Origin: Palsa-343 sp036269135
GTDB taxonomy: Bacteria; Acidobacteriota; Terriglobia; Terriglobales; Acidobacteriaceae
Direction: 5' to 3'
DNA: 64,000 bases
Assembly: GCA_036269135.1 (NCBI GenBank)
Contig: DATASQ010000027.1
Span: 99,544-163,543 of the forward strand
Shown here: positions 34,179-41,410 of the stretch, in pieces
How the letters are laid out: every line of letters begins with the position of its first letter
How positions within the stretch are numbered: the stretch's first letter is position 1
Notes under the pieces: model-generated
What the model saw: only the letters and a program-made list of their open reading frames with translations
Databases searched by the model: none
What the model was told of the DNA's origin: nothing
Position numbers and translations under genes: made by a program

Positions 34179-35308
34179 GCAGAACTGAAAACGTGATTAA
34201 AGCCGATTACTACGAAGTCCTTGGCGTCTCCCGCACAGCTACCGACCCGGAGCTGAAGGCGGCCTACCGCAAGCTGGCTCTCCAGCATCACCCGGATCGC
34301 AATCCCGGCGACGCCGACGCTGAGGAGCGTTTCAAATCGTGCAGTGAAGCCTATCAGGTGCTGAGCGACCCGCAGAAGCGTGCCGCTTACGATCGCTACG
34401 GTCATGCCGGGGTAGGCGCCAGCGGCGGATTCGACGGCAATCCGTTCGGCGGCCAGGACATCGGAGACATCTTCGGCGATCTCTTTGGCGAGATGTTCAA
34501 CATGGGCGGCAGCAGCCGGCGGGCTTCGCGCGTGCAGAAAGGCCGCGATGTCCGGCACGATGTGACGCTTGAATTCGAAGAGGCCGTCTTCGGCAAAGAG
34601 ACCAAAGTCTCGATCCGCCGCATGGAAGCGTGCGCTGATTGTCGCGGCACCGGCACCGCGACCGGACGCGGACCTACCCCCTGCGCTCACTGCCAGGGCC
34701 GCGGGCAGGTTCGCTACCAGCAGGGATTCTTCTCCATCGCCCGCACCTGCAGCGCCTGCGGTGGCACCGGCACCGTGATTACCGATCCCTGCAGCACTTG
34801 TCGCGGGGAGGGACGCGTGGAGCGGCAGCACGACATCTCGGTCAGCATTCCGGCCGGGGTCGAAGACGGCACCCGCATCCGCTACCAGGGCGAAGGCGAT
34901 ACCGGCCGCTTTGGTGGACCGGCGGGCGATCTGTACATCGTGCTGAAGGTCAGGAACCACAAGTTCTTCGATCGGGAAGGCAACGACCTGCATTGCGTCG
35001 TGCCCATTTCGTTTCCCCAGGCGGCGCTGGGCGCGGAGATCAGCCTGACCACCCTGGACGGTGTGACGAAACTCAAGGTTCCCGAGGGTACCCAAAGCGG
35101 TCAGGAGTTTCGCATCCGCGGCAAGGGCGTCCCCCACCTGAACGAATACGGCCGCGGCGATCTCATCGCGCAGGTCGTGGTGCGCACGCCCGCGAAGCTC
35201 ACGAAGGCGCAGAAGGAGCTGCTGCGGGAACTGAGTGAGACGGTGACCGTGGAGAACACCCCGGCGTCGCGCGGCATCTTTGAAAAGGTGAAAGAGATTT
35301 TTTCGTAA
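34175..35308 (+). CDS. dnaJ: Chaperone co-factor DnaJ (Hsp40, type I)
   Basis: 377 residues with all type I domains: J domain (about 10-75, HPD at 39-41), Gly/Phe-rich linker (about 77-115), zinc domain with four CxxCxGxG motifs (Cys 154/157, 171/174, 193/196, 207/210), and the C-terminal substrate-binding domain (DISVSIPAGVEDGTRIRYQGEGDTG and KLKVPEGTQSGQEFRIRGKG). It stimulates DnaK ATPase and delivers substrates. The start overlaps the grpE stop, with AAGGAAG just upstream. It is convergent with rsmE. Confidence 0.95.
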   Translation: MSRTENVIKADYYEVLGVSRTATDPELKAAYRKLALQHHPDRNPGDADAEERFKSCSEAYQVLSDPQKRAAYDRYGHAGVGASGGFDGNPFGGQDIGDIFGDLFGEMFNMGGSSRRASRVQKGRDVRHDVTLEFEEAVFGKETKVSIRRMEACADCRGTGTATGRGPTPCAHCQGRGQVRYQQGFFSIARTCSACGGTGTVITDPCSTCRGEGRVERQHDISVSIPAGVEDGTRIRYQGEGDTGRFGGPAGDLYIVLKVRNHKFFDREGNDLHCVVPISFPQAALGAEISLTTLDGVTKLKVPEGTQSGQEFRIRGKGVPHLNEYGRGDLIAQVVVRTPAKLTKAQKELLRELSETVTVENTPASRGIFEKVKEIFS

Positions 35309-35314
35309 GCTCGC

Positions 35315-35344
35315 GCGGCGGCGCTACTCCAGCAGCGCCGCCGC
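35315..35344. terminator. 11-bp GC-rich hairpin between convergent dnaJ and rsmE
   Basis: GCGGCGGCGCT and AGCGCCGCCGC pair perfectly around an 8-base loop in the 15-base gap and the last codons of rsmE. No T-run follows on either strand, so its role as a terminator is uncertain. Confidence 0.4.
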
Positions 35345-36055
35345 CACTGCCATCGCAGTGATCGCGGCCGTCTCCGCGCGCAGGATGCGCGGTCCCAGGC
35401 TCACCGGCTTCCAGTTCTCCGCGTCGAACATCGCTTCCTCCTCCGCCGTCCATCCGCCTTCCGGGCCGACAGCCATGCGAAAGGCCGGGACCTCGTCCCC
35501 GGCTGCCGCAAGCACTTCGCCGATGGCACCATGCAGCGTCGTCGAGCGCTCCTGTTCGGCCAGGATCAGACGCACCGCCTGGCCGTCCTCACGAATCGCC
35601 GCCTTGAGCGGTAAAGGATCTTCGACCTGCAGGACGTCCGATCGCCGCGCCTGTTTTGAAGCTTCCAGTGCAATGCGCCTCCAGCGTTCGGCGCGAACCG
35701 CCGCCGCCTGGGCCAGGTGCTTCTCGCTGCGACGCGCGATCACCGGCACGATGCGTTCCGCTCCCAGCTCGGTGACTTTCTCGATGGCCCATTCCATCCG
35801 GTCGAATTTGAAGACGGAGAGCAGCAGAGTGACGGGGAGGGCGGGGTCGGCCTCGACTTCGGCGACCAGGTTGAAGCGTACGGAGTCGCCGGTGATGCCC
35901 GCGATCACCGCATGCCATACGCGGCCGCCGGCGACGATGTCGAATTCCATGCCGGACTGAGCGCGGAGCACGCGAATCAGGTGTTGTGCCTGGGCCCCGC
36001 TCAGTAAGGCGGTCGCTTCATCCCACGTATCGGCAATCCAGCGGCGGCGCGTCAT
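35324..36055 (-). CDS. rsmE: 16S rRNA m3U1498 methyltransferase
   Basis: 243-residue SPOUT-class methyltransferase acting on the 30S subunit. An N-terminal PUA-like region (AQHLIRVLRAQSGMEFDIVAGGRVW) precedes the SPOUT domain with VFKFDRMEWAIEKVTELGAERIVPV, RWRRIALEASKQARRSDV, the SAM-binding AVGPEGGWTAEEEA and the knot segment VSLGPRILRAETAAITAMA. The ATG at 36055 has GGAAGA directly upstream. It is often found beside dnaJ in other bacteria, as it is here, although on the opposite strand. Confidence 0.93.
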   Translation of the reverse strand: MTRRRWIADTWDEATALLSGAQAQHLIRVLRAQSGMEFDIVAGGRVWHAVIAGITGDSVRFNLVAEVEADPALPVTLLLSVFKFDRMEWAIEKVTELGAERIVPVIARRSEKHLAQAAAVRAERWRRIALEASKQARRSDVLQVEDPLPLKAAIREDGQAVRLILAEQERSTTLHGAIGEVLAAAGDEVPAFRMAVGPEGGWTAEEEAMFDAENWKPVSLGPRILRAETAAITAMAVAAALLE

Positions 36056-36146
36056 TCTTCCAGCCTACAGCCAGGGAGAAGGAATCCAGCGAGACCATCG
36101 CATGAGGCGCCGCGCATTTCCACCATGCAAAATTCGCCGCAAAAGC

Positions 36147-36177
36147 ATCGGGGGGACGCTCATCGCGTCCCCCCGAT
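36147..36177 (-). terminator. Intrinsic terminator of the H1-like peptide gene
   Basis: Perfect 13-bp arms (36147-36159 and 36165-36177) with a 5-base loop lie 18 bases beyond the peptide's stop. On the minus strand the stem is followed by GCTTTTG. A short isolated unit with its own strong hairpin points to a deliberate small transcript. Confidence 0.75.
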
Positions 36178-36194
36178 TCGTTGCCCTCGACCTG

Positions 36195-36263
36195 TTACTT
36201 TTTCTTCGAGGTCTTCTTGGCTGCCTTCTTTGCCGTTTTCTTAGCTGCCTTTTTCGTTGCCAT
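36195..36263 (-). CDS. 22-residue lysine/alanine-rich, histone H1-like peptide
   Basis: The reading frame begins MATKKAAKKTAKKAAKK and ends in a lysine cluster; apart from the initial Met, one Ser and three Thr it is all Lys and Ala. This matches the (S/T/A)KK-AA repeats of histone H1 tails and of bacterial H1-like nucleoid proteins, but without any folded domain. The ATG has AGGGAG about 10 bases upstream. A near-consensus promoter lies about 60 bases further up and a strong terminator lies downstream, so it is a complete small gene. DNA or RNA compaction is the natural guess; a structural role in ribosomes or polyphosphate binding is also possible. Confidence 0.75.
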   Translation of the reverse strand: MATKKAAKKTAKKAAKKTSKKK

Positions 36264-36280
36264 TTGTTCTATTCTCCCTT

Positions 36281-36298
36281 TTCGATGCTTACATCGAA
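36281..36298. promoter_or_regulatory. Dyad in the 5' leader of the H1-like peptide gene
   Basis: TTCGATG and CATCGAA form a perfect 7-bp inverted repeat with a 4-base spacer inside the predicted untranslated leader, about 20 bases before the ribosome site region. It could be an RNA hairpin or an operator. Confidence 0.4.
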
Positions 36299-36328
36299 GT
36301 CTGCAACATAAATGCTGCAGTTAACGAA

Positions 36329-36357
36329 TGTATAGATTTCCGCGCATAGAGTGTCAA
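36329..36357 (-). promoter_or_regulatory. Near-consensus sigma-70 promoter of the H1-like peptide gene
   Basis: On the minus strand TTGACA (36357-36352, six of six) and TATACA (36334-36329) are 17 bases apart. The predicted start near 36322 gives a leader of about 60 bases. This is the best -35/-10 match seen in the window. Confidence 0.8.
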
Positions 36358-36430
36358 GAAAAAAATGCAAAATCCGCATCGGAATCGCACGCGCGGAAAT
36401 TGCGCGTATCCCACGAACGAGGGATGCGCG

Positions 36431-37168
36431 TCACAACGGATGAACGTGGCGCAGCAACATGAGCATCACTCCACTAAAAATATCGTGCCACGCATGCGCC
36501 ATCATTCCCGGACGAAGGCTGCGGCGCAGCAAGACGAGAACGCAGAACAGTGCGCCATACGCGGTGATCGCGATCATGCCCGCCGCTCCTTCGTATCCGT
36601 GACTCACGCCAAACAGCAGGGAAGAGGCAAGCACGCCGAGCCCGGCGCCCGCCCCCAGCGAGGAGAACTGGCGGAGAAAATATCCGCGGAAGACGAATTC
36701 CTCGCAGAAGCCTGCGGTGATGCTGAGCGCGATCCACAACAGCAGCTCGAGCCCGCTGCGCGGCGCGAGAGCCATGATGGCCTTCTCTGGCGGAGAGAGA
36801 TGAGCCAGGCGCAAGGCCAGTCCAATCGCTACCAGAATCGCCGCTGACGTAAGCCAGAAGACTGCGGCGGCCACCAGATCTTCCGCCCAGGCGCGCCAGC
36901 CACGCTGAAACCGCAGTACCTCCGCCATCGGCACACGGCGCATCCGCAGTCCCCACCACGCCAACAGCAGAAGAACCAGCTCCAACAGGATCGTGAGACC
37001 GTAGCGCGCGACATGATGGCCGCCGAACACCGCGCGGTGGGCCTGCCGCGCGCTCAGCATCGAGCCACCCACCAGCAACGCCACCAACAGCGCTGTGTGC
37101 CACCACGGTGCGACGGCCCCTGCGGTGATCGGGCGGAATGCGGGCGATTCCGGCGACGGCTCGTGCAT
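36431..37168 (-). CDS. CPBP family intramembrane glutamic endopeptidase
   Basis: 245-residue integral membrane protein with about seven hydrophobic segments (for example WWHTALLVALLVGG, YGLTILLELVLLLLAWWGL, VAAAVFWLTSAAILVAIGLAL, ELLLWIALSITAGF). The CPBP / Rce1-like active-site motifs are present: CEEFVFRGYFLRQF (Glu-Glu-x-x-x-Arg) and later histidines in FGVSHGYEG and MMAHAWHDI. The start at 37168 is preferred because AAGGGG lies 7 bases upstream; a longer frame adds a basic 18-residue N-terminus. Such proteases cleave prenylated or membrane-bound substrates; the target here is unknown. It is divergent from the thiolase gene. Confidence 0.85.
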   Translation of the reverse strand: MHEPSPESPAFRPITAGAVAPWWHTALLVALLVGGSMLSARQAHRAVFGGHHVARYGLTILLELVLLLLAWWGLRMRRVPMAEVLRFQRGWRAWAEDLVAAAVFWLTSAAILVAIGLALRLAHLSPPEKAIMALAPRSGLELLLWIALSITAGFCEEFVFRGYFLRQFSSLGAGAGLGVLASSLLFGVSHGYEGAAGMIAITAYGALFCVLVLLRRSLRPGMMAHAWHDIFSGVMLMLLRHVHPL

Positions 37169-37242
37169 GCGACCCCTTCCCTCTGGTATCTTCCTCTGGA
37201 TTCTAACGGCTGATCGCCGCATCGAATAAAGCAGGAAGGTTT

Positions 37243-38433
37243 ATGGATGAGATGGTGATTGTTGCCGGCGTTCGCACGCCGGTTGGAAAGTTTCAGGGCT
37301 CTCTGTCCGACATTTCCGCCACCCGCCTGGGTGCGATTGTGGTGCGTGAAGCCGTGCAGCGCGCCGGTCTGAAACCCGAACAGATCGACGAATGCATCAT
37401 GGGCAATGTGCTGTCGGCCGGTCTTGGGCAGAACCCTGCTCGCCAGGCGGCAATCTACGGCGGCCTGCCGCCGGAGGTAAGCGCTCTGACCATCAGCATG
37501 GTCTGCGGGTCGGGATTGCGCGCGGTGGCGCTGGCCGAGCAGTCCGTGCGAACCGGTAATTCTGAAATCATCGTCGCCGGCGGGATGGAATCGATGACCA
37601 ATGCGCCCTACCTGCTGCCGCAGGCGCGCAGCGGATTCCGCATGGGCAACGCCACCGTCGTTGACTCGATGGTGCATGACGGCCTCTGGGACATCTACAA
37701 CGACTTCCACATGGGACAGACTGCGGAGCTGGTCGCCGAGAAGTACGGCATCTCGCGCGAGGAACAGGATGTTTACGCTCTCGGTTCTCACCAGAAAGCG
37801 GCAGCCGCCTCGCGCGCGGGACGATTCACCGACGAGATCGTTCCCGTGGAGATCCCCGCGAAGAAGAAAGGCCAGCCGCCAACGCTGTTCGCTCGTGACG
37901 AGTCCGTGCGCGAAGACGCCAGCCTCGATGCGCTTCGGTCGCTCAAGCCTGCCTTCAAGAAAGATGGGACCGTGACCGCCGGCAATGCGCCCGGCGTGAA
38001 CGATGCCGCCGCCGCGGTGGTGGTCACCTCCGCGCGCAAGGCGCGAGAGCTGGGCCTGAAGCCGATGGCGCGGATTGTGGCCCATGCCACCAGCGGCGTC
38101 GATCCCAAATGGGTGATGATGGCGCCCGTCACCGGCGTCCGCCTCGTATTGAGCCGCGCAGGCTGGTCGGCCGGTGATGTCGAGCTTTTCGAGTTGAACG
38201 AAGCCTTCGCGGTGCAGGCCATTGCTCTCACTCGGGAACTCGGCGTTCCGCTGGAAAAGGTAAACGTCAGCGGCGGCTCGGTGGCCATTGGTCATCCCAT
38301 CGGAGCCAGCGGCGCGCGCGTTCTGGTGACCCTGCTCTATGAGATGGTCCAGCGCAATGCTCGTCGAGGCGTGGTCGCTCTCTGCCTGGGTGGCGGCAAC
38401 TCGGTAGCCATGGCTCTGGAACGGGAGGACTAG
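37243..38433 (+). CDS. Acetyl-CoA C-acetyltransferase (thiolase)
   Basis: 396-residue thiolase that condenses or cleaves acetoacetyl-CoA. Nucleophilic Cys88 in SMVCGSGLRAV, NEAFAVQAIA, the His of GGSVAIGHPIGASGAR, and the second cysteine in VALCLGGGNSVAMAL are all present, with VVIVAGVRTPVGKF-like start (MVIVAGVRTPVGKFQGSLSD). The length and motifs match biosynthetic PhaA/AtoB-type enzymes. The ATG at 37243 has AGGAAGG 3 bases upstream. No phaB, phaC or beta-oxidation partner is adjacent, so the pathway is open. Confidence 0.9.
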   Translation: MDEMVIVAGVRTPVGKFQGSLSDISATRLGAIVVREAVQRAGLKPEQIDECIMGNVLSAGLGQNPARQAAIYGGLPPEVSALTISMVCGSGLRAVALAEQSVRTGNSEIIVAGGMESMTNAPYLLPQARSGFRMGNATVVDSMVHDGLWDIYNDFHMGQTAELVAEKYGISREEQDVYALGSHQKAAAASRAGRFTDEIVPVEIPAKKKGQPPTLFARDESVREDASLDALRSLKPAFKKDGTVTAGNAPGVNDAAAAVVVTSARKARELGLKPMARIVAHATSGVDPKWVMMAPVTGVRLVLSRAGWSAGDVELFELNEAFAVQAIALTRELGVPLEKVNVSGGSVAIGHPIGASGARVLVTLLYEMVQRNARRGVVALCLGGGNSVAMALERED

Positions 38434-38447
38434 CTGTCCAGGCGGGC

Positions 38448-38460
38448 GCCGCTTCGCGGC
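38448..38460 (+). terminator. Small hairpin after the thiolase gene
   Basis: GCCGC-TTC-GCGGC lies 15 bases after the thiolase stop and is followed by AGAGTTTTG. The stem is only 5 bp, so it is a weak candidate. Confidence 0.3.
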
Positions 38461-38525
38461 AGAGTTTTGAAAGTTGGCTTAGGAGCTCCTCAATCGATCG
38501 ATACTTTGGACCGAGGCGGCGTGCC

Positions 38526-39290
38526 ATGATTCCCAACCCTACAGAACGCTTCACCGGCCGGGTCGAGAGCTATCGTCGATTCCGGCCCGGTTATCCATCG
38601 GCCGTCGTCGATGTTTTGCGGCGCGCTTGCGGCCTGACTTCCGATTCCCTCATCGCCGATATCGCCGCGGGCACAGGTCGGTTGACGGAGATTTTCCTCG
38701 CCGCGAGCTTCCGTGTCACCGCTGTCGAACCGAATACCGAGATGCGCGCCGCCTGCGATCGACTGACCCAGGACTTTCCCAGACTGCGCGTGACTGAAGG
38801 AACCGCCGAAGCCACCGGACTGCCCGATCACTCGATCGGCCTGATCACCGTCGCGCAGGCCATGCACTGGTTCGATCTGGAGAAGACGCGCGCGGAGTTT
38901 GTTCGCATCCTGCAACCGGGAGGATGGTGCGCTGTGCTTTACAACAATCGCCATCCCGGCGGAGACGCCTTCCACGAGGGCTACGAGCGCCTGCTGCAGC
39001 AGTTCGGCATCGACTATGCAGCCGTGAAGCGGCAGCACATGGGGCGCAGGCGGCTGGCGGCATTCTTCGCTCCATCGCCGATGGAGTCTGCGGTGCTTCC
39101 CAACCATCAGTCGTTCGACCTGGAAGCCCTGGAAGGACGAATCCTCTCCTCTTCCTACATGCCGCCGCCAGGGCAGCCGCGGTTCGAAGCGATGCGCGAT
39201 GCCATTCGCCGCCTGTTTGACCAAACCCAGACCGATGGCCACGTGACAATGCAGCACGACTGCGTCGTCTGCTGGGGCCAGCTTTCCTGA
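38526..39290 (+). CDS. Class I SAM-dependent methyltransferase
   Basis: 254 residues. It starts with NPTERFTGRVESYRRFRPGYP, followed by motif I LIADIAAGTGRLTEIFL, motif II VTAVEPNTEMRAAC, and post-motif I IGLITVAQAMHWFDLEKTRAEFVRIL, which are those of the UbiE/COQ5-like Methyltransf_11 group. The substrate is not indicated; similar proteins act on small molecules. The ATG at 38526 is preceded by GAGGCGG. It follows the thiolase by 92 bases and ends in a 7-base repeat tract before the convergent serine dehydratase. Confidence 0.85.
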   Translation: MIPNPTERFTGRVESYRRFRPGYPSAVVDVLRRACGLTSDSLIADIAAGTGRLTEIFLAASFRVTAVEPNTEMRAACDRLTQDFPRLRVTEGTAEATGLPDHSIGLITVAQAMHWFDLEKTRAEFVRILQPGGWCAVLYNNRHPGGDAFHEGYERLLQQFGIDYAAVKRQHMGRRRLAAFFAPSPMESAVLPNHQSFDLEALEGRILSSSYMPPPGQPRFEAMRDAIRRLFDQTQTDGHVTMQHDCVVCWGQLS

Positions 39291-39318
39291 TCCCTAAACT
39301 CTCATCCCCAAACTCTGG
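39286..39318. repeat. 14-base (2 x 7) degenerate tandem repeat between convergent genes
   Basis: ATCCCTAAACTCTC is followed by ATCCCCAAACTCTG, a 14-base unit with one internal change plus a last-base change. It spans the methyltransferase stop codon and the gap before sdaA. Confidence 0.7.
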
Positions 39319-39321
39319 CAT

Positions 39322-40701
39322 CTAGCACTCGATGATGTTCAGGGCCAGGCCCGCCAGCGACGTTTCCTTGTAACGTGACTGCATATCGAGGCCGGTGAGA
39401 TACATCGTCCGGATCACCTGGTCGAGCGAAATCTTGTGCCCTTCTGTTTCATTCATCGCGATGCGGCAGGCCTGCACCGCCTTCACCGCGCCCATCGCGT
39501 TGCGCTCGATGCAGGGAATCTGCACCAGCCCGCCGATCGGATCGCAGGTCATGCCGAGGTTGTGCTCCATGCCCACTTCCGCAGCATGCTCCACTTCCTC
39601 GTCGCTGGCGCCCAGTGCCGCCGCCAGACCCCCGGCGGCCATGGAACAAGCCACACCCACCTCGCCCTGGCAGCCCACCTCCGCGCCGCTGATTGAGGCG
39701 TTCTCCTTGTAGAGGACGCCGATGGCCGCTGAAGTGAGAAAGTAGCGCAGGATCCCCTCTTCGTCCGCTCCAGGAATGAAATCGCGATAGTACCGGGCGA
39801 CAGCGGGAATCACGCCGGCAGCGCCATTGGTGGGGGCCGTGACCACTCTCCCCCCCGCAGCATTCTCCTCGTTCACAGCCATCGCATACACCGTCACCCA
39901 GTCCAGAGGCGCCAGCGGGTCCACCGATCCCTTATCGCGCAGGCGCTCTGCCAACCGCGCTGCTCGTCGGCGCACGGAAAGGCCACCGGGCAGGATCCCT
40001 TCCGTCGTCATACCTCGCTCGATGCAGCCGAGCATCACGCTCCAGATGTGCAGGATGCCGGCCCGCACCTCCTCTGCCGGCCGCAACGCGCTTTCGTTGG
40101 CCAGCATGATCGCCCAAATGGGTTGGGCCTCCTCCGCCGCCATGCGCAGCAACTCCGCTGCGCTTGCAAACGGATAAGGCACAGCAGCGCTCGCCTTCAC
40201 CGGAGTCGCGTCTTCGCCATCCTGGAGGATGAATCCGCCTCCGATAGAAAAATACGTCCGCGTCATCAGCGGCTGACCGGCCGCCTCGCGTGCGATGAAG
40301 CGAACTCCGTTGGGGTGCTGCGTTACAGCACCGGGCGGGACCATCTGGTCGGTGTTCAGGATCAGGTCCTGCGTCTCGATGAAGGGAATCGGGTGCCGGC
40401 CCAGAATCGCCAGCTTTCCCGAAGAGCGAATCCCCGCCAGTTTTGGCTCAATCGTCGCCGGATCGATCGTCGCCGCCTCCTCGCCGCTGAGGCCCAGCAG
40501 CACAGCGCGATCTGTCCCGTGCCCTCGACCCGTCAATGCCAGCGAACCGTAGAGCTCGACCCGCACACCAGAGACCTGCGGCAACAGGACCGCTGCATCC
40601 AGTTCGGTCGCAAAGCGGCGGGCAGCCCGCATCGGCCCCATGGTGTGGGAGCTGGAAGGTCCGATGCCTACCTTGTAGAGATCGAAAAGGCTGGTCTTCA
40701 C
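39322..40701 (-). CDS. sdaA: L-serine ammonia-lyase, single-chain iron-sulfur type
   Basis: 459-residue [4Fe-4S] enzyme that deaminates serine to pyruvate. The beta domain opens with SLFDLYKVGIGPSSSHTMGPMRAA and includes YGSLALTGRGHGTDRAVLLGL. The alpha domain has APTNGAAGVIPAV, the cluster region GAEVGCQGEVGVACSMAAGGLAAAL and CDPIGGLVQIPCIERNAMG, ending in KYKETSLAGLA-type tail (RYKETSLAGLALNI). The GTG at 40701 is chosen because the conserved start KTSLFDLYKVG follows directly; the open frame continues upstream into sequence that belongs to the divergent lipoprotein gene. Single-chain SdaA is the enterobacterial and acidobacterial form. Confidence 0.93.
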   Translation of the reverse strand: MKTSLFDLYKVGIGPSSSHTMGPMRAARRFATELDAAVLLPQVSGVRVELYGSLALTGRGHGTDRAVLLGLSGEEAATIDPATIEPKLAGIRSSGKLAILGRHPIPFIETQDLILNTDQMVPPGAVTQHPNGVRFIAREAAGQPLMTRTYFSIGGGFILQDGEDATPVKASAAVPYPFASAAELLRMAAEEAQPIWAIMLANESALRPAEEVRAGILHIWSVMLGCIERGMTTEGILPGGLSVRRRAARLAERLRDKGSVDPLAPLDWVTVYAMAVNEENAAGGRVVTAPTNGAAGVIPAVARYYRDFIPGADEEGILRYFLTSAAIGVLYKENASISGAEVGCQGEVGVACSMAAGGLAAALGASDEEVEHAAEVGMEHNLGMTCDPIGGLVQIPCIERNAMGAVKAVQACRIAMNETEGHKISLDQVIRTMYLTGLDMQSRYKETSLAGLALNIIEC

Positions 40702-40818
40702 CCGGTCGATTCTATTCCTTCCCCTGATCGCCTCGATAGAAGCGGAATCGTTCTGCGAACGAGCCAGGAGGCCGGCGGGGTTGGTATTCTCATAGTTAAG
40801 AAACGCGTGCAATATCCT

Positions 40819-41391
40819 ATGAAACCCCGTGCTGTCCTGGCCGGCGTCCTGGCGCTGCCACTGCTGATCACTGGATGCTCCAGGTCGGCGCATCATCCTG
40901 TCGCTACCGTCGCCGCAGCGGCGGCCGCCAGAGAGCACGTCCTGCAACAGGAGCGCGCCAGTGCCGCAGCCGAGGATGAGGATCGCGAGGAGCTGGAGAG
41001 CATTCCGCCGCCCTCGAAGAACATCTACATGGCCATCCACACGCGCCAGAGCTGGGTGAATCCGTTCCTCATCGTCAGCAAATCCACGGTGAGCCTCAGC
41101 GTTCTCTATCCGGATAACGGGGGGCCGGCGAACAGCCCGGGCAGCGAATTCCTGCGGCCTGTCGCCGCGCGCCGCCGTCTGCTGGACCTGCGCCTCTCCG
41201 ACCTGCCGAAGGCTCTGGCCGCGACTCCGACCGATGTGTGGCCCTTTGGACGAGTGATCGCCGTGGAAGAAGATCCAACGGCGCTTCGGCAGGACCGCCC
41301 GCAGATTCGCCGCAACGTGGAATCCACCATGCAGACGCTCAGCGACCTCGGTGTGGTGGTCTACGAATGGCCGCCGAACGGCCCTCGCTGA
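40819..41391 (+). CDS. Lipoprotein of unknown function
   Basis: 190 residues beginning MKPRAVLAGVLALPLLITGC, a clear lipoprotein signal with the lipobox ITGC. The N-terminal third is Ala/Glu-rich and helical (VATVAAAAAAREHVLQQERASAAAEDEDREELESI), followed by a mixed alpha/beta region with SWVNPFLIVSKSTVSLSVLYPD and a conserved-looking tail QIRRNVESTMQTLSDLGVVVYEWP. No named family is recognised. It is divergent from sdaA and tail-to-tail with tilS, 19 bases away. Confidence 0.8.
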   Translation: MKPRAVLAGVLALPLLITGCSRSAHHPVATVAAAAAAREHVLQQERASAAAEDEDREELESIPPPSKNIYMAIHTRQSWVNPFLIVSKSTVSLSVLYPDNGGPANSPGSEFLRPVAARRRLLDLRLSDLPKALAATPTDVWPFGRVIAVEEDPTALRQDRPQIRRNVESTMQTLSDLGVVVYEWPPNGPR

Positions 41392-41410
41392 CCCGCTCCG
41401 CCGCTGCTTC

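Noticed and set aside
39325..39334. TAGCACTCGA as half a CIRCE element
   Set aside because: No matching GAGTGCTA follows within range, and the bases lie in the last codons of sdaA.
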